Below, one piece after another: positions 42,479 through 50,350 of a DNA stretch of 64,000 nt. Within the stretch, counting starts at the first letter, position 1, and each line of letters begins with the position of its first letter. Source of the DNA: Microcaldota archaeon (GTDB taxonomy: Archaea; Micrarchaeota; Micrarchaeia; Micrarchaeales; Micrarchaeaceae). The stretch spans positions 1 to 64,000 of the forward strand of contig JAGWHO010000007.1 in the NCBI GenBank assembly GCA_028866715.1, in the 5' to 3' direction. A program made the position numbers and the translations under genes. The notes beneath the pieces are model-generated. The model saw only the letters and a program-made list of their open reading frames with translations. It searched no databases and was not told the origin of the DNA.

Positions 42479-42559
42479 CTAGAATCAGCAAGTAGTATTC
42501 TGAGGCAAGGAATATAAATGCTCTACGCCAAATACTACTGAATCTTGTTTTGTGGTCTC

Positions 42560-43525
42560 ATGCCGGTGGATATGCCTTGGACAGAGAAGTACAGGCCGAA
42601 GTCTCTAGCAGAGATAGTTGGGCACAGGCTGATAGTCGACAGGTTGAAGTCGTTCGTTGAGAGGGGTAACTTCCCGAACATGATATTCGCAGGCGGCCCT
42701 GGCATAGGAAAGACGACATGCGCGGTTGCGATGGCAAGGGACCTGTACGGGGGCAATCTGACAGGAGCGTTTAAAGAAATGAACGCTAGCGATACTAGAG
42801 GCATCGACGTCATAAGGGGTGAGGTAAAGGAGTTCGCTAAGACCATATCCATGAATAAGGTTCCGGTCAAGATAATATTCCTTGACGAGGCCGACTCACT
42901 GACTGCTGATGCTCAGCACGCACTGAGAAGGACGATGGAGACGTTCTCTAAGGACACACGATTCATCCTCAGCGCCAACTATGCGAGCAAGATAATAGAA
43001 CCCATACAGAGCAGGTGCGTTGTTTTTAGGTTCAGGCCGCTGAGCGAGGATGACATGCGCGAATCGATCAAGACGATAACGAAGGGCGAGGGCCTTGAGC
43101 TTGACGAGAAGGTGGTCGAGGCGCTCATATATGTCGGAGACGGAGATCTCAGAAAGCTGATAAACATACTGCAAAGCGCTGCAATGCAGAGCAAGAAGAT
43201 AACAGAGGCAAGCATCTACGATGTTGCTGCAAGGGCACGACCGAAGGAGATAGTAGCCATGCTGAGATACGCCATAACCGGAGATTTCAACAACGCGAAG
43301 AACGAGCTGGACAATCTGCTGCTTCTGCACGGGATGAGCGCCGATGATATCCTGACGCAGTGCTATAGAGAAGTTCAGAACCTTGACATAGACGAGAGGT
43401 CGAAGCTCCACATAATAAAGGACATAGGAGAGTACAACTTCAGGATAGTAGAGGGTGCAAACGAGCGCATACAGCTCGAGGCGATGCTTGCGGGCCTTGC
43501 GCTCGTGAAGAAGGGAGCGAATTAA
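42560..43525 (+). CDS. rfcS: replication factor C small subunit
   Basis: A 321-residue clamp-loader subunit. WTEKYRPKSLAEIVGH at the N-terminus, Walker A GGPGIGKTTC, Walker B IIFLDEADSL, sensor with SRC motif (PIQSRCVVF), then the helical C-terminal domains. It loads PCNA for DNA replication with the large subunit, which is not in this window. Start at 42560 (ATG) in MPVDMPW; an alternative is 42572. No intein is present, unlike some archaeal rfcS genes. Confidence 0.95.
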   Translation: MPVDMPWTEKYRPKSLAEIVGHRLIVDRLKSFVERGNFPNMIFAGGPGIGKTTCAVAMARDLYGGNLTGAFKEMNASDTRGIDVIRGEVKEFAKTISMNKVPVKIIFLDEADSLTADAQHALRRTMETFSKDTRFILSANYASKIIEPIQSRCVVFRFRPLSEDDMRESIKTITKGEGLELDEKVVEALIYVGDGDLRKLINILQSAAMQSKKITEASIYDVAARARPKEIVAMLRYAITGDFNNAKNELDNLLLLHGMSADDILTQCYREVQNLDIDERSKLHIIKDIGEYNFRIVEGANERIQLEAMLAGLALVKKGAN

Positions 43526-43577
43526 GCTTGCTGTTTCTGCACAAAAGGCTTAATACTGCCGTAAGCGTTGTAAGCTC

Positions 43578-44741
43578 ATGATAACCAGGGAAGAGGCAAC
43601 TCTCAGGAAACTGATATCTATAGACTCAACGTTTCCCAATGAGGCAAAGATTGCCAGTTTCATAGCCGCGCACCTCAGGGATAACGGCTTCGCTGTAACA
43701 AAACAGCATATAGGAAACAACCGCTACAACGTATTCGCGCAGAAGGGCAGCGGAAAAAGCCCGATAATGTTCTACGGCCACATGGACACTGTGCCTGTGT
43801 ATGGAAAATGGAACGGGAGCCCTTGGGTTCCAAGAAAATCCAACGGCAGGCTGTACGGGCTTGGCTCTTGCGACATGAAGGCAGGGGTTGCGGCTGCGAT
43901 AGAGGCAGCAAAATCCTCCAAAGACGCTAACGTAAAGCTGCTTTTCTGCTCTGACGAGGAGAATATATCAAAGGGAGCGTGGGCGGCGGTAGGCCGCATG
44001 AGGCCTTGGTTCAAGGGAGTAAGGCTCGTGGTATCAGGGGAGCCTGGAGCGAACATGAAACATGTGGGAGGCGCGAACATCATAACTGCAGGCAGGAGAG
44101 GCAGAGTAGTCTTCGGGATAGACGTTTACGGGCTGTCGTCGCATGGGGCGATGCCGAAGAAGGGGCTCAGCGCGCTGGATGCGGCTGCAAGGCTGGCAGT
44201 GCATATGCCGCGCATGCCCATGGTTTCCGGCAGAGTAGGAACCGAGAGCCTTTTCGTGCGAGAGTTTAGAAGCAAATCTTCAGCAGTTTCCGTGCCTGAA
44301 AGCGCCTATCTGGAGATTGACATGCACACGGTCCCGCCTACGACTATAGCTTCAGCAAAGAAGAGGATTGAGGGTTATGCAAAAAAGCTGCAGGCAAGCG
44401 GCGCGATAGACAGAAGGGTAAGGATCAAAGTCAATCTGAAAAAGAGGGAAACCCGGTATATGCAACCGTACCAGGTAGATACAAGCTCGAAGGAGTTCAA
44501 GGCCGTGCTTGATTCGGTAAGCGCAGTTGCAGGAAAGCCGCAGATAAGCTACGGCAGGTCTGTAGCTGACGACAACGTGTTTGCAAACGAACTGAATATA
44601 CCTGTGGTCGTGGTCGGGCCAAGATGGGGTAACGAACACTCGGCAAACGAATGGGTCTCAATCAACAGCTACATGCAGATAATAGATATCTACAGGAGGC
44701 TGATAGACCACCAGTTGTTCCGGCCGAACGCGAGCCCTTAG
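43578..44741 (+). CDS. M20-family metallopeptidase/deacylase
   Basis: A 387-residue protein with the di-zinc M20 signature: FYGHMDTVPVYG (His/Asp), YGLGSCDMKAG (bridging Asp), CSDEEN (Glu pair), VSGEPG and the C-terminal RWGNEHSANEWVS (His). It resembles succinyl-diaminopimelate desuccinylase and acetylornithine deacetylase. The specific substrate is not determined; it could be a dipeptidase. Located just before a small gene and convergent with the 44949 gene. Confidence 0.85.
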   Translation: MITREEATLRKLISIDSTFPNEAKIASFIAAHLRDNGFAVTKQHIGNNRYNVFAQKGSGKSPIMFYGHMDTVPVYGKWNGSPWVPRKSNGRLYGLGSCDMKAGVAAAIEAAKSSKDANVKLLFCSDEENISKGAWAAVGRMRPWFKGVRLVVSGEPGANMKHVGGANIITAGRRGRVVFGIDVYGLSSHGAMPKKGLSALDAAARLAVHMPRMPMVSGRVGTESLFVREFRSKSSAVSVPESAYLEIDMHTVPPTTIASAKKRIEGYAKKLQASGAIDRRVRIKVNLKKRETRYMQPYQVDTSSKEFKAVLDSVSAVAGKPQISYGRSVADDNVFANELNIPVVVVGPRWGNEHSANEWVSINSYMQIIDIYRRLIDHQLFRPNASP

Positions 44742-44801
44742 TTTATAAGCGACTCGTTCTGCAGCAGTCTTGGGGCCTGTTCGACGACAGGAAGGACGCG
44801 A

Positions 44802-44956
44802 TGGAACGCGTGGTAAGGAAACACAAGTCTGTATACAGGAACGAGAAGCTCGAGATAAGGCACGCAAGAGTGACAGGCATATTAAAAGGGCTATACCCGT
44901 TCAGGAACCTTGAGGTCAGGCCCAACTACAAGGTCGTTAAGTGGGAGCTCAGCTGA
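44802..44956 (+). CDS. small basic protein, 51 residues
   Basis: The frame downstream of the M20 gene encodes a basic peptide (RKHKSVYRNEKLEIRHARVT, then GLYPFRNLEVRP). The ATG at 44802 has AGGAAGG eight bases upstream. The same frame is open further upstream with coding-like composition, so the true start may be earlier and non-AUG. AGTTTATAAGCG at 44739-44750 is a TATA-like box. Its end overlaps that of the convergent 44949 gene by eight bases. Confidence 0.4.
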
Positions 44957-45626
44957 GGTTCATTATCAGCTTGCCGGCGAAGCTCGTCTCTGGGGCCTGT
45001 ATGTAGAACGTCGCTATGTAGCTGTTCGGGTCGTCTATCGCAAAAGGCAGCTTTGGATCAGTGCTGACGAGCTTGAAAGGAGGCTCTACTGCGACTGATG
45101 TGAGCCTGTCGCCGAAGCTCATCGCCTTGTACATCTGCACCTTTTCCGGGAATATCTGGCCCTTCTGTACAGGGAGGATCCTTGAGGATGTCTCAACCTC
45201 TATGTTCTTTCCTTTGTAGTTCAATATAACGGCCTGTATCTCAACGTGTATGACTTCTACAGTGTCGGAGAGCAGACTCACGTTCATCGCGCCGGTGAAT
45301 GCATAATCAGGCGCCTCTATCTTCATCTTTATGTCTATCTTCTCGTCTGGATTGACAGTGGCAGGCATAGCTGGCTCGACACTAAGCAGCTTGAAAGGAG
45401 CGGCTATATCGATGCCCTTTATGACCATAGGCTTTGCCTTCTCCGCCTTGAAGCCTGCCGCTTCAGTGAGCAAATCAGCATGCGTCTTGTTCTTGAACGG
45501 CATCGTGAATTCGAAGACGCGTTCCTTTATGTCCATGCCGTCAAGCTGGTGCATTGAGCCCTGCCACTTGACGTTGATGTTGCTTATCGTCACCTTTGGC
45601 TTCTTGTTGAAGAGATTGAATTTCAT
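44949..45626 (-). CDS. unrecognised protein with duplicated beta domain
   Basis: A 225-residue protein without signal peptide. The last 130 residues hold two similar beta domains: one with APFKLLSVEPAMPATVNPDE and IEAPDYAFTGAMNVSLLS, the other with PPFKLVSTDPKLPFAIDDPN and IQAPETSFAGKLIMNLS. This internal duplication resembles Ig-like or arrestin-like folds. The function is unknown. Second gene of an operon with the 45635 gene. Confidence 0.6.
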   Translation of the reverse strand: MKFNLFNKKPKVTISNINVKWQGSMHQLDGMDIKERVFEFTMPFKNKTHADLLTEAAGFKAEKAKPMVIKGIDIAAPFKLLSVEPAMPATVNPDEKIDIKMKIEAPDYAFTGAMNVSLLSDTVEVIHVEIQAVILNYKGKNIEVETSSRILPVQKGQIFPEKVQMYKAMSFGDRLTSVAVEPPFKLVSTDPKLPFAIDDPNSYIATFYIQAPETSFAGKLIMNLS

Positions 45627-45634
45627 TGCAGCGC

Positions 45635-45922
45635 CTACTTGGAATCCCTGATATGTTCTTGATACATCGTGCTCAGGTTCGTGACTGACCCTACCTTCAT
45701 ATGCTCTTCCTTGGCTATTTTAGGAAGCCGGTGCGCACCCTGAGCCACGTTCAGGGCTATCCTACGCATTATCCTTTCGAAATTGTCCTTGTCCTCTGCA
45801 AGCTCGCTCAAGGAACCGGTCCTTCTCCTAAGCAGGACATGCCTGACGTTGCTTATGGCCTGCTGTGTCGGCGTCTTGTGCTCCTGTTGCCCCTTCTCTG
45901 CCTGCTGCTGTACTGCTGCCAT
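45635..45922 (-). CDS. unrecognised small basic protein
   Basis: A 95-residue protein, Gln-rich at the start (AAVQQQAEKGQQEHKTPTQQ) and basic in the middle (RHVLLRRRTGS). No recognised family. Its ATG lies opposite the peroxiredoxin gene across a promoter with two inverted repeats (45927-45963). It is followed eight bases later by the beta-domain gene. Confidence 0.55.
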   Translation of the reverse strand: MAAVQQQAEKGQQEHKTPTQQAISNVRHVLLRRRTGSLSELAEDKDNFERIMRRIALNVAQGAHRLPKIAKEEHMKVGSVTNLSTMYQEHIRDSK

Positions 45923-45926
45923 TCTA

Positions 45927-45963
45927 TCTGATTAATATCAGACTTAAGGCTTTATAGCCTTAA
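45927..45963. promoter_or_regulatory. divergent promoter with two inverted repeats
   Basis: TCTGAT-TAAT-ATCAGA (45927-45942) is a perfect inverted repeat, and TTAAGGCTTTATAGCCTTAA (45944-45963) is a near-perfect palindrome that contains a TATA box readable on both strands. It lies 21 and 23 bp from the start codons of the 45635 and 45987 genes. A likely operator for regulating the peroxiredoxin and its divergent neighbour. Confidence 0.6.
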
Positions 45964-45986
45964 TTGAGCATCTCCTATGTGGGATC

Positions 45987-46439
45987 ATGGTAGAGGTAGG
46001 ATCAAAGGCACCTGCATTCAGCCTGAAGGACTCTTCAGGGAAGGTTCACAAGCTAGCGGATTACAAAGGCAAGAAGCTGGTAGTTTATTTCTACCCTAAG
46101 GACGACACCCCGGGGTGCACCATAGAGGCAAAGGACTTCACTGCATTGCTCCCTGAGATACGCAAGGCAGGAGCCGATGTCGTGGGCATAAGCAAGGACA
46201 GCGAGCAGAGCCACTGCGACTTCGAAGAGAAGTACAAGCTGAAGGTGACGCTTCTCGCGGATCCTGATAACAAGACCATTAAGGCATATGACGCGTATGG
46301 TGACAAGGGCATATTCGGCATGGGCACGATAAGGAAGACGTATATCATTGACGAGAGCGGCAAGATACTGAAAGTATACCCGAGAGTGCAGGCCATCGGC
46401 CACGCAAAGGCGGTCCTTGAAGAGATCAGAGGAGTGTAA
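45987..46439 (+). CDS. bcp: peroxiredoxin, BCP/PrxQ type
   Basis: A 150-residue thiol peroxidase. The peroxidatic Cys is in PKDDTPGCTIEAKDF (about residue 43). The usual BCP resolving Cys five residues later is Lys here, but another Cys occurs in SHCDFEEKYK, so the mechanism may be 1-Cys or an atypical 2-Cys type. Reduces peroxides using thioredoxin; thioredoxin (26501) and thioredoxin reductase (54038) are in the window. The next gene starts one base past its stop, so they form an operon. Confidence 0.9.
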   Translation: MVEVGSKAPAFSLKDSSGKVHKLADYKGKKLVVYFYPKDDTPGCTIEAKDFTALLPEIRKAGADVVGISKDSEQSHCDFEEKYKLKVTLLADPDNKTIKAYDAYGDKGIFGMGTIRKTYIIDESGKILKVYPRVQAIGHAKAVLEEIRGV

Positions 46440-46440
46440 A

Positions 46441-46986
46441 ATGAGGTTATATCGTTTCAGCCCGATAAAGACACAAAAGGATCTATTCAAAGCGATCAGG
46501 TATATGCATTTCCAATCTTACAAGCTTTGCAAAGAGTCATTCGGGAGGTATCTGCCCAATGCTGGCAATCTAGGGATCTTTTGCCACTATGAAAAAGAAT
46601 ACTCAAACCTGATAAAGCTCAGAAAGAGGATAACCAGCCCGTCAGACACCTTTAATCAAAAATATTTCAGGTTATACAAACCGATCATTATTCCGGCAAA
46701 CGGCGGTGTTCCTGAAACGACTTACACACACCTTTATATCCGAAGACCCGACCCATACCGGCACCATGTCGGGGATATAGATTTCTATTTGGAGCCAAAG
46801 GAGTACCAGAAGCTTAAGCGTGCTATGCTCACAGGCAAGAAGGTGAAAGGCGCAAGAGCCTTTGACCGGCCTGACCTTGACATGATCGAGCTATTCAATC
46901 CGGACGTTGATGTCCTTGCATACGTAAGCACTTCGAAGATGACCCAGAAAGTAAGGGTTAAGCAGTCAGACATTACAAAGCTCTGA
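46441..46986 (+). CDS. unrecognised protein downstream of peroxiredoxin
   Basis: A 181-residue basic protein (RLYRFSPIKTQKDLFKAIRY at the start; many Arg/Lys/Tyr) without recognised family. The ATG at 46441 is one base after the TAA of bcp, implying cotranscription and coupled translation. The sequence is AT-richer than bcp. It has no membrane segments. Confidence 0.6.
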   Translation: MRLYRFSPIKTQKDLFKAIRYMHFQSYKLCKESFGRYLPNAGNLGIFCHYEKEYSNLIKLRKRITSPSDTFNQKYFRLYKPIIIPANGGVPETTYTHLYIRRPDPYRHHVGDIDFYLEPKEYQKLKRAMLTGKKVKGARAFDRPDLDMIELFNPDVDVLAYVSTSKMTQKVRVKQSDITKL

Positions 46987-46992
46987 GTTAGG

Positions 46993-47214
46993 CTAGATGT
47001 AACCCAACTCCTGGAGCCTTTTCTTTATTATCTCTGCCTCGTAATCAGCTTTCGAGTTGCCCTTCTCGCTGATTACCATCCTCAGGAGGAATGCGACATA
47101 ACTTGAGACAGATGGAAAGCCTGTGCTCTCTATGTGCCTCTCTACCTTCTTGAACAATTGAGTCGGTATCGAGACCGTTGTGAATTCTGTTTTCGATCCG
47201 CGTTTCTGCTTCAT
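46993..47214 (-). CDS. ribbon-helix-helix (CopG-like) transcriptional regulator
   Basis: A 73-residue protein with TTVSIPTQLFKKVERHIEST followed by GFPSVSSYVAFLLRMVI: beta ribbon then helix-turn-helix of the RHH fold. Divergent from the 47304-cysD-cysN operon, with paired TAATTA-N4-TAATTA sites between them (47254-47294), which are good candidates for its operator. TATATAAACC is centred about 26-33 bp upstream of the ATG. The TATA box is shared by both genes. Confidence 0.75.
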   Translation of the reverse strand: MKQKRGSKTEFTTVSIPTQLFKKVERHIESTGFPSVSSYVAFLLRMVISEKGNSKADYEAEIIKKRLQELGYI

Positions 47215-47242
47215 CCTTATCGTTTAACCTTTATGAGGAAAG

Positions 47243-47294
47243 GTTTATATACCTAATTATGCGTAATTATTATTGAATTAATTACTTGTAATTA
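47243..47294. promoter_or_regulatory. shared TATA box and duplicated TAATTA-N4-TAATTA operator
   Basis: GGTTTATATACC (47242-47253) is a near-palindromic TATA box usable in both directions. Downstream on the plus strand are two copies of TAATTA-N4-TAATTA: 47254-47269 (spacer TGCG) and 47279-47294 (spacer CTTG), 25 bp apart. The sites lie over the expected start of transcription of the sulfate-activation operon, so binding of the adjacent RHH protein would block it. Confidence 0.65.
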
Positions 47295-47303
47295 GTGATA
47301 TCC

Positions 47304-47603
47304 ATGACAAAGACCGTTGCAAAGAAGAAGGACAACAAGATGGAAGCGCTTCTCAAGGATCCAAGTGAGGAGAATTGGAGCTTATTCGCTGCTCAGGCGA
47401 AGAAGGACAAGGCGAAGTACTACTACATATACTACCCGTCAGGGCTCAAGACCAAGAACGACCTCTCAAACGCTTATGCGGTCATATATGACGCGAAGTC
47501 AAAGCCGCTGTACAAGGTTCCAATAATAAAGAGGGTCAAGAGCGGCATAGAGGGAGCGACATTCTACTTCAAGGGCCTCGAGATAAACAGGAAGATGATG
47601 TGA
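47304..47603 (+). CDS. unrecognised protein, first gene of the cysDN operon
   Basis: A 99-residue lysine-rich protein (TKTVAKKKDNKMEALLKDPS) with the string KYYYIYYPSGLKTKNDL. Not recognised. The ATG at 47304 follows GTGAT at the right distance; a GTG at 47295 is part of that site. It is four bases upstream of cysD's ribosome-binding region, and so is part of the same mRNA. It may be an accessory protein for sulfate activation, by position only. Confidence 0.55.
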   Translation: MTKTVAKKKDNKMEALLKDPSEENWSLFAAQAKKDKAKYYYIYYPSGLKTKNDLSNAYAVIYDAKSKPLYKVPIIKRVKSGIEGATFYFKGLEINRKMM

Positions 47604-47607
47604 TACT

Positions 47608-48396
47608 ATGATAGAACAAGACCTTAACAAGCTGGAAGAGAAGAGCATTTTTGTATTAAGAGAGGCGAATGCGAAGTTCAAAAACGTCGCGGCGTTATGG
47701 AGCATGGGAAAGGATTCAACTGCAATGCTTGCGCTTGCGAGAAAGGCGTTCCTTGGAAAGATACCGTTCCCTGTCATACACATTGACAACGGAATTGATT
47801 TTCCGGAATCGTACAAGTTCAGGGATGACCTGGCAAAGAAGTGGGGCATGAAGCTGATAATCGCGAAGAGCAAGATAAACGAGGAGATATCGGGGTTCAG
47901 CTGCTGCGGAGCGAACAAGACAGTGGCGCTAAAGGAGGTCATGAAGGAGTACGGCTTCAATGCGCTCATAGTATCGATAAGAAGAGACGAGCACGGTATA
48001 CGCGCAAAGGAAAGATACTTTTCTCCAAGGAACAGGGACTTCAAGTGGAACTACAAGGACCAGCCTGCTGAGGTGTGGAACAACTACACGTCTAAGCTAA
48101 GCGGCACCTCCCACGTTAGAATTCATCCGCTCCTGGACTGGAATGAGATAGATATATTTAACTACCTAAAGAGGGAAAGGACTCCTATGAACCCGCTATA
48201 CTTCTCGAAAAATGGCTTCAGATACAGAAGCCTCGGCTGTACGCACTGCACCGTTCCTCTTAAGTCCAATGCAAAGAGCATTGATGAGATAATAAGAGAA
48301 CTGAGAGGCACAAAGGTAGAAGAGAGGAGCGGAAGGCAACAGGACAAGGAGAAAGAATTCATAATGCAGAAGCTCCGCAGTATGGGATATATGTAG
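47608..48396 (+). CDS. cysD: sulfate adenylyltransferase subunit 2 (CysD)
   Basis: A 262-residue PP-loop ATP pyrophosphatase domain protein. AALWSMGKDSTAMLALARKA holds the SGGKDS-like PP-loop; AKERYFSPRNRDFKWNYKD, HPLLDWNEIDIFNYL and RSLGCTHCTVPL match CysD. The C-terminus (MQKLRSMGYM) corresponds to the usual end, so the gene is complete. With CysN it makes adenosine phosphosulfate from sulfate and ATP. GTGAT precedes the ATG. The homing endonuclease gene lies between it and cysN. Confidence 0.9.
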   Translation: MIEQDLNKLEEKSIFVLREANAKFKNVAALWSMGKDSTAMLALARKAFLGKIPFPVIHIDNGIDFPESYKFRDDLAKKWGMKLIIAKSKINEEISGFSCCGANKTVALKEVMKEYGFNALIVSIRRDEHGIRAKERYFSPRNRDFKWNYKDQPAEVWNNYTSKLSGTSHVRIHPLLDWNEIDIFNYLKRERTPMNPLYFSKNGFRYRSLGCTHCTVPLKSNAKSIDEIIRELRGTKVEERSGRQQDKEKEFIMQKLRSMGYM

Positions 48397-48472
48397 ATCG
48401 TTCAATGGTGTTTCTATAGGGTCTAGACGTCACACGATAGAGACTAGAGCAAAAATATCTAGAGCTAGGCAA

Positions 48473-49108
48473 GTGTACCTAAAAACACACCCGCGTTGGT
48501 TTATGACTGAAAATTACGCCAAGGCCCATCAATTGCACCCAGATTTAAAGAATTCGGCCACTTTGTCATATATTCTAGGCGTCTTAAGGGGCGATGGATA
48601 TGTCTACCATGACAAGAAAGGGCATTACAGTGTTACATTGAATGTCAAATCTTTAAAATTCGCAAAGTCCTTTAGGAGGTCTTTGGTAAAGATAGGCCTG
48701 AAGCCTATTAAGATATTTTCAGATGGGAGAGGTTATTACTGGGTGAGAGCGCAAAGCAAAGAATTCTACAACTGGTATAGATCATTGGGGCCTTCAGCAT
48801 CAAGAGAGTTAATTGATGCAATAAAGGGCAACGAGATAGATTTTATAAGGGGTTTTTATGAAGCTGAGGGAGGTATAAGTTACGCGGATTATGGTTACAA
48901 GCTTAGAATCTCAAATACCGATTACGATATAGTAGAAGCGATCAGCAAGCATTTAACATCTATCAATATACTGAATTATCTCAAGCGTTATAAGAATAAA
49001 AATGGCTGTATTTACTATCAACTAGGAATTTACAGAGACTGCAAGAGATTCCTGGGATTAGTGAATCCTTGCTTCAAATACATCATAGATAATAGGATAG
49101 TAAAATAG
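48473..49108 (+). CDS. stand-alone LAGLIDADG homing endonuclease
   Basis: A 211-residue protein with two LAGLIDADG motifs, LSYILGVLRGDGYVY (about residues 30-44) and DFIRGFYEAEGGISY (about 121-135), and the expected alternating beta-strand repeats. The frame is open upstream (from 48365, without ATG/GTG/TTG), where it encodes GSRRHTIETRAKISRARQVY, a NUMOD3-like DNA-binding motif, so the annotated GTG may not be the real N-terminus. It separates cysD from cysN. The AT-richer sequence marks it as a mobile insertion. Probably cleaves DNA at the unoccupied cysD-cysN junction or a related site. Confidence 0.75.
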   Translation: MYLKTHPRWFMTENYAKAHQLHPDLKNSATLSYILGVLRGDGYVYHDKKGHYSVTLNVKSLKFAKSFRRSLVKIGLKPIKIFSDGRGYYWVRAQSKEFYNWYRSLGPSASRELIDAIKGNEIDFIRGFYEAEGGISYADYGYKLRISNTDYDIVEAISKHLTSINILNYLKRYKNKNGCIYYQLGIYRDCKRFLGLVNPCFKYIIDNRIVK

Positions 49109-49121
49109 AGTTGAGTATCTT

Positions 49122-50348
49122 ATGGAGAAATACATAGTAACTATGCTTGGGGAAAAGGATCATGGTAAGTCCACGCTAATAGGTAACATGCTGATAGCCA
49201 CTGGTTCTACTACAGAAGCCCGTATAGACGAGGCAAGAAAGCACGGTAAGAGATGGGAGCCTGGATATATCCTTGATAGTTTCACAGAGGAGCGTCAACA
49301 AGAAATGACCATAGACACTACAAGAGCCGAGATAACCTACAGAAAGAGATTGTTCGAGCTCATCGACGTGCCAGGCCACCTTGAACTGATAAAGAACATG
49401 ATGAGCGGAGCTTCCAACGGGGATTTTGCCGTTCTCATGCTCTCTGTTAAGGAAGGCGAGGGCTTCCAACCGCAGACAAAGAGGCATTTATTCCTATCGA
49501 GCATGTTCGGAATGAAGGCGCTTATTGTTGCGGTGAACAAGATGGACCTTGCAAAGTACGACAAGAAAGTATTCGATGCAATGAAAAACGATGTCTCGTC
49601 TTATCTTAACGCAATCGGATTCGACAAGCCTGTGCTTTTCGTGCCGATATCAGCATACAACAACGAGAACCTTGTAAAATTATCGAAGAACATGCCATGG
49701 TACAAGGGCAAGCCGCTCATGGACATAATATACTCATTTGCAACAAAGGCAGACAGGATCGATAGAAGCGTTAACAACCTCAGGGCATTGGTCCAGGACA
49801 GCAGCGAAGCTGCAGACGGCATGGCCCATTACGGAATACTTTATCACGGCAAGATAAACGTCAACGACAAGGTAGTCGTAGAGCCAAAGGGCGCGGAGAT
49901 GAAGATAAAGAGCATCTATGTGCGCGGCAAGAAGGTAAAGTCATCTAAGCCAGTAACCAACATAGCTGTAGTGTTCGACAAGAACACAGAGATAGAGAGA
50001 GGCAGCATAATATACGACAAACAATCAAGCCCGCACAAGAAGACAGGATTCACTGCAAAGATATTCCTGATAAAGCCGCTTGACACGAAGGAAGTGGGCA
50101 AGCTAACGGTGAAGATGAACAACAACGACAGGTCGTTGAAAAGCATCTCAGTCAGGAGCGTGATTTCCCCGTTAACCGGCGAAGCGAACTCAGCTAAGAC
50201 AAGCAGGGTAGCAGTGAACAATGCGGCGAATGTGGATGTGACGCTAAAGGCGCCATATCCGGTAGAGAGGTACAACAACTTCAACGAGTTCGGAAGATTC
50301 GCGATCTACAAGGATGATACGTTCATGGGTGTCGGACTTGTTGTCTGA
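49122..50348 (+). CDS. cysN: sulfate adenylyltransferase subunit 1 (CysN), GTPase
   Basis: A 408-residue EF-1A-like GTPase. G1 GEKDHGKSTL, G3 DVPGHLEL, G4 NKMDLA, and the CysN-type switch EERQQEMTIDTTRA. Followed by two translation-factor-like beta domains. It provides the GTP hydrolysis that drives CysD. It is separated from cysD by a 700-bp insertion. No APS kinase (cysC) or reductase gene is visible in the window. Confidence 0.85.
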   Translation: MEKYIVTMLGEKDHGKSTLIGNMLIATGSTTEARIDEARKHGKRWEPGYILDSFTEERQQEMTIDTTRAEITYRKRLFELIDVPGHLELIKNMMSGASNGDFAVLMLSVKEGEGFQPQTKRHLFLSSMFGMKALIVAVNKMDLAKYDKKVFDAMKNDVSSYLNAIGFDKPVLFVPISAYNNENLVKLSKNMPWYKGKPLMDIIYSFATKADRIDRSVNNLRALVQDSSEAADGMAHYGILYHGKINVNDKVVVEPKGAEMKIKSIYVRGKKVKSSKPVTNIAVVFDKNTEIERGSIIYDKQSSPHKKTGFTAKIFLIKPLDTKEVGKLTVKMNNNDRSLKSISVRSVISPLTGEANSAKTSRVAVNNAANVDVTLKAPYPVERYNNFNEFGRFAIYKDDTFMGVGLVV

Positions 50349-50350
50349 CA

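Noticed and set aside
48397-49121. the homing endonuclease segment as an intron of cysD or cysN
   Set aside because: Both flanking genes look complete at their ends, and the insertion lies between the cysD stop and the cysN start, so no exon needs joining.
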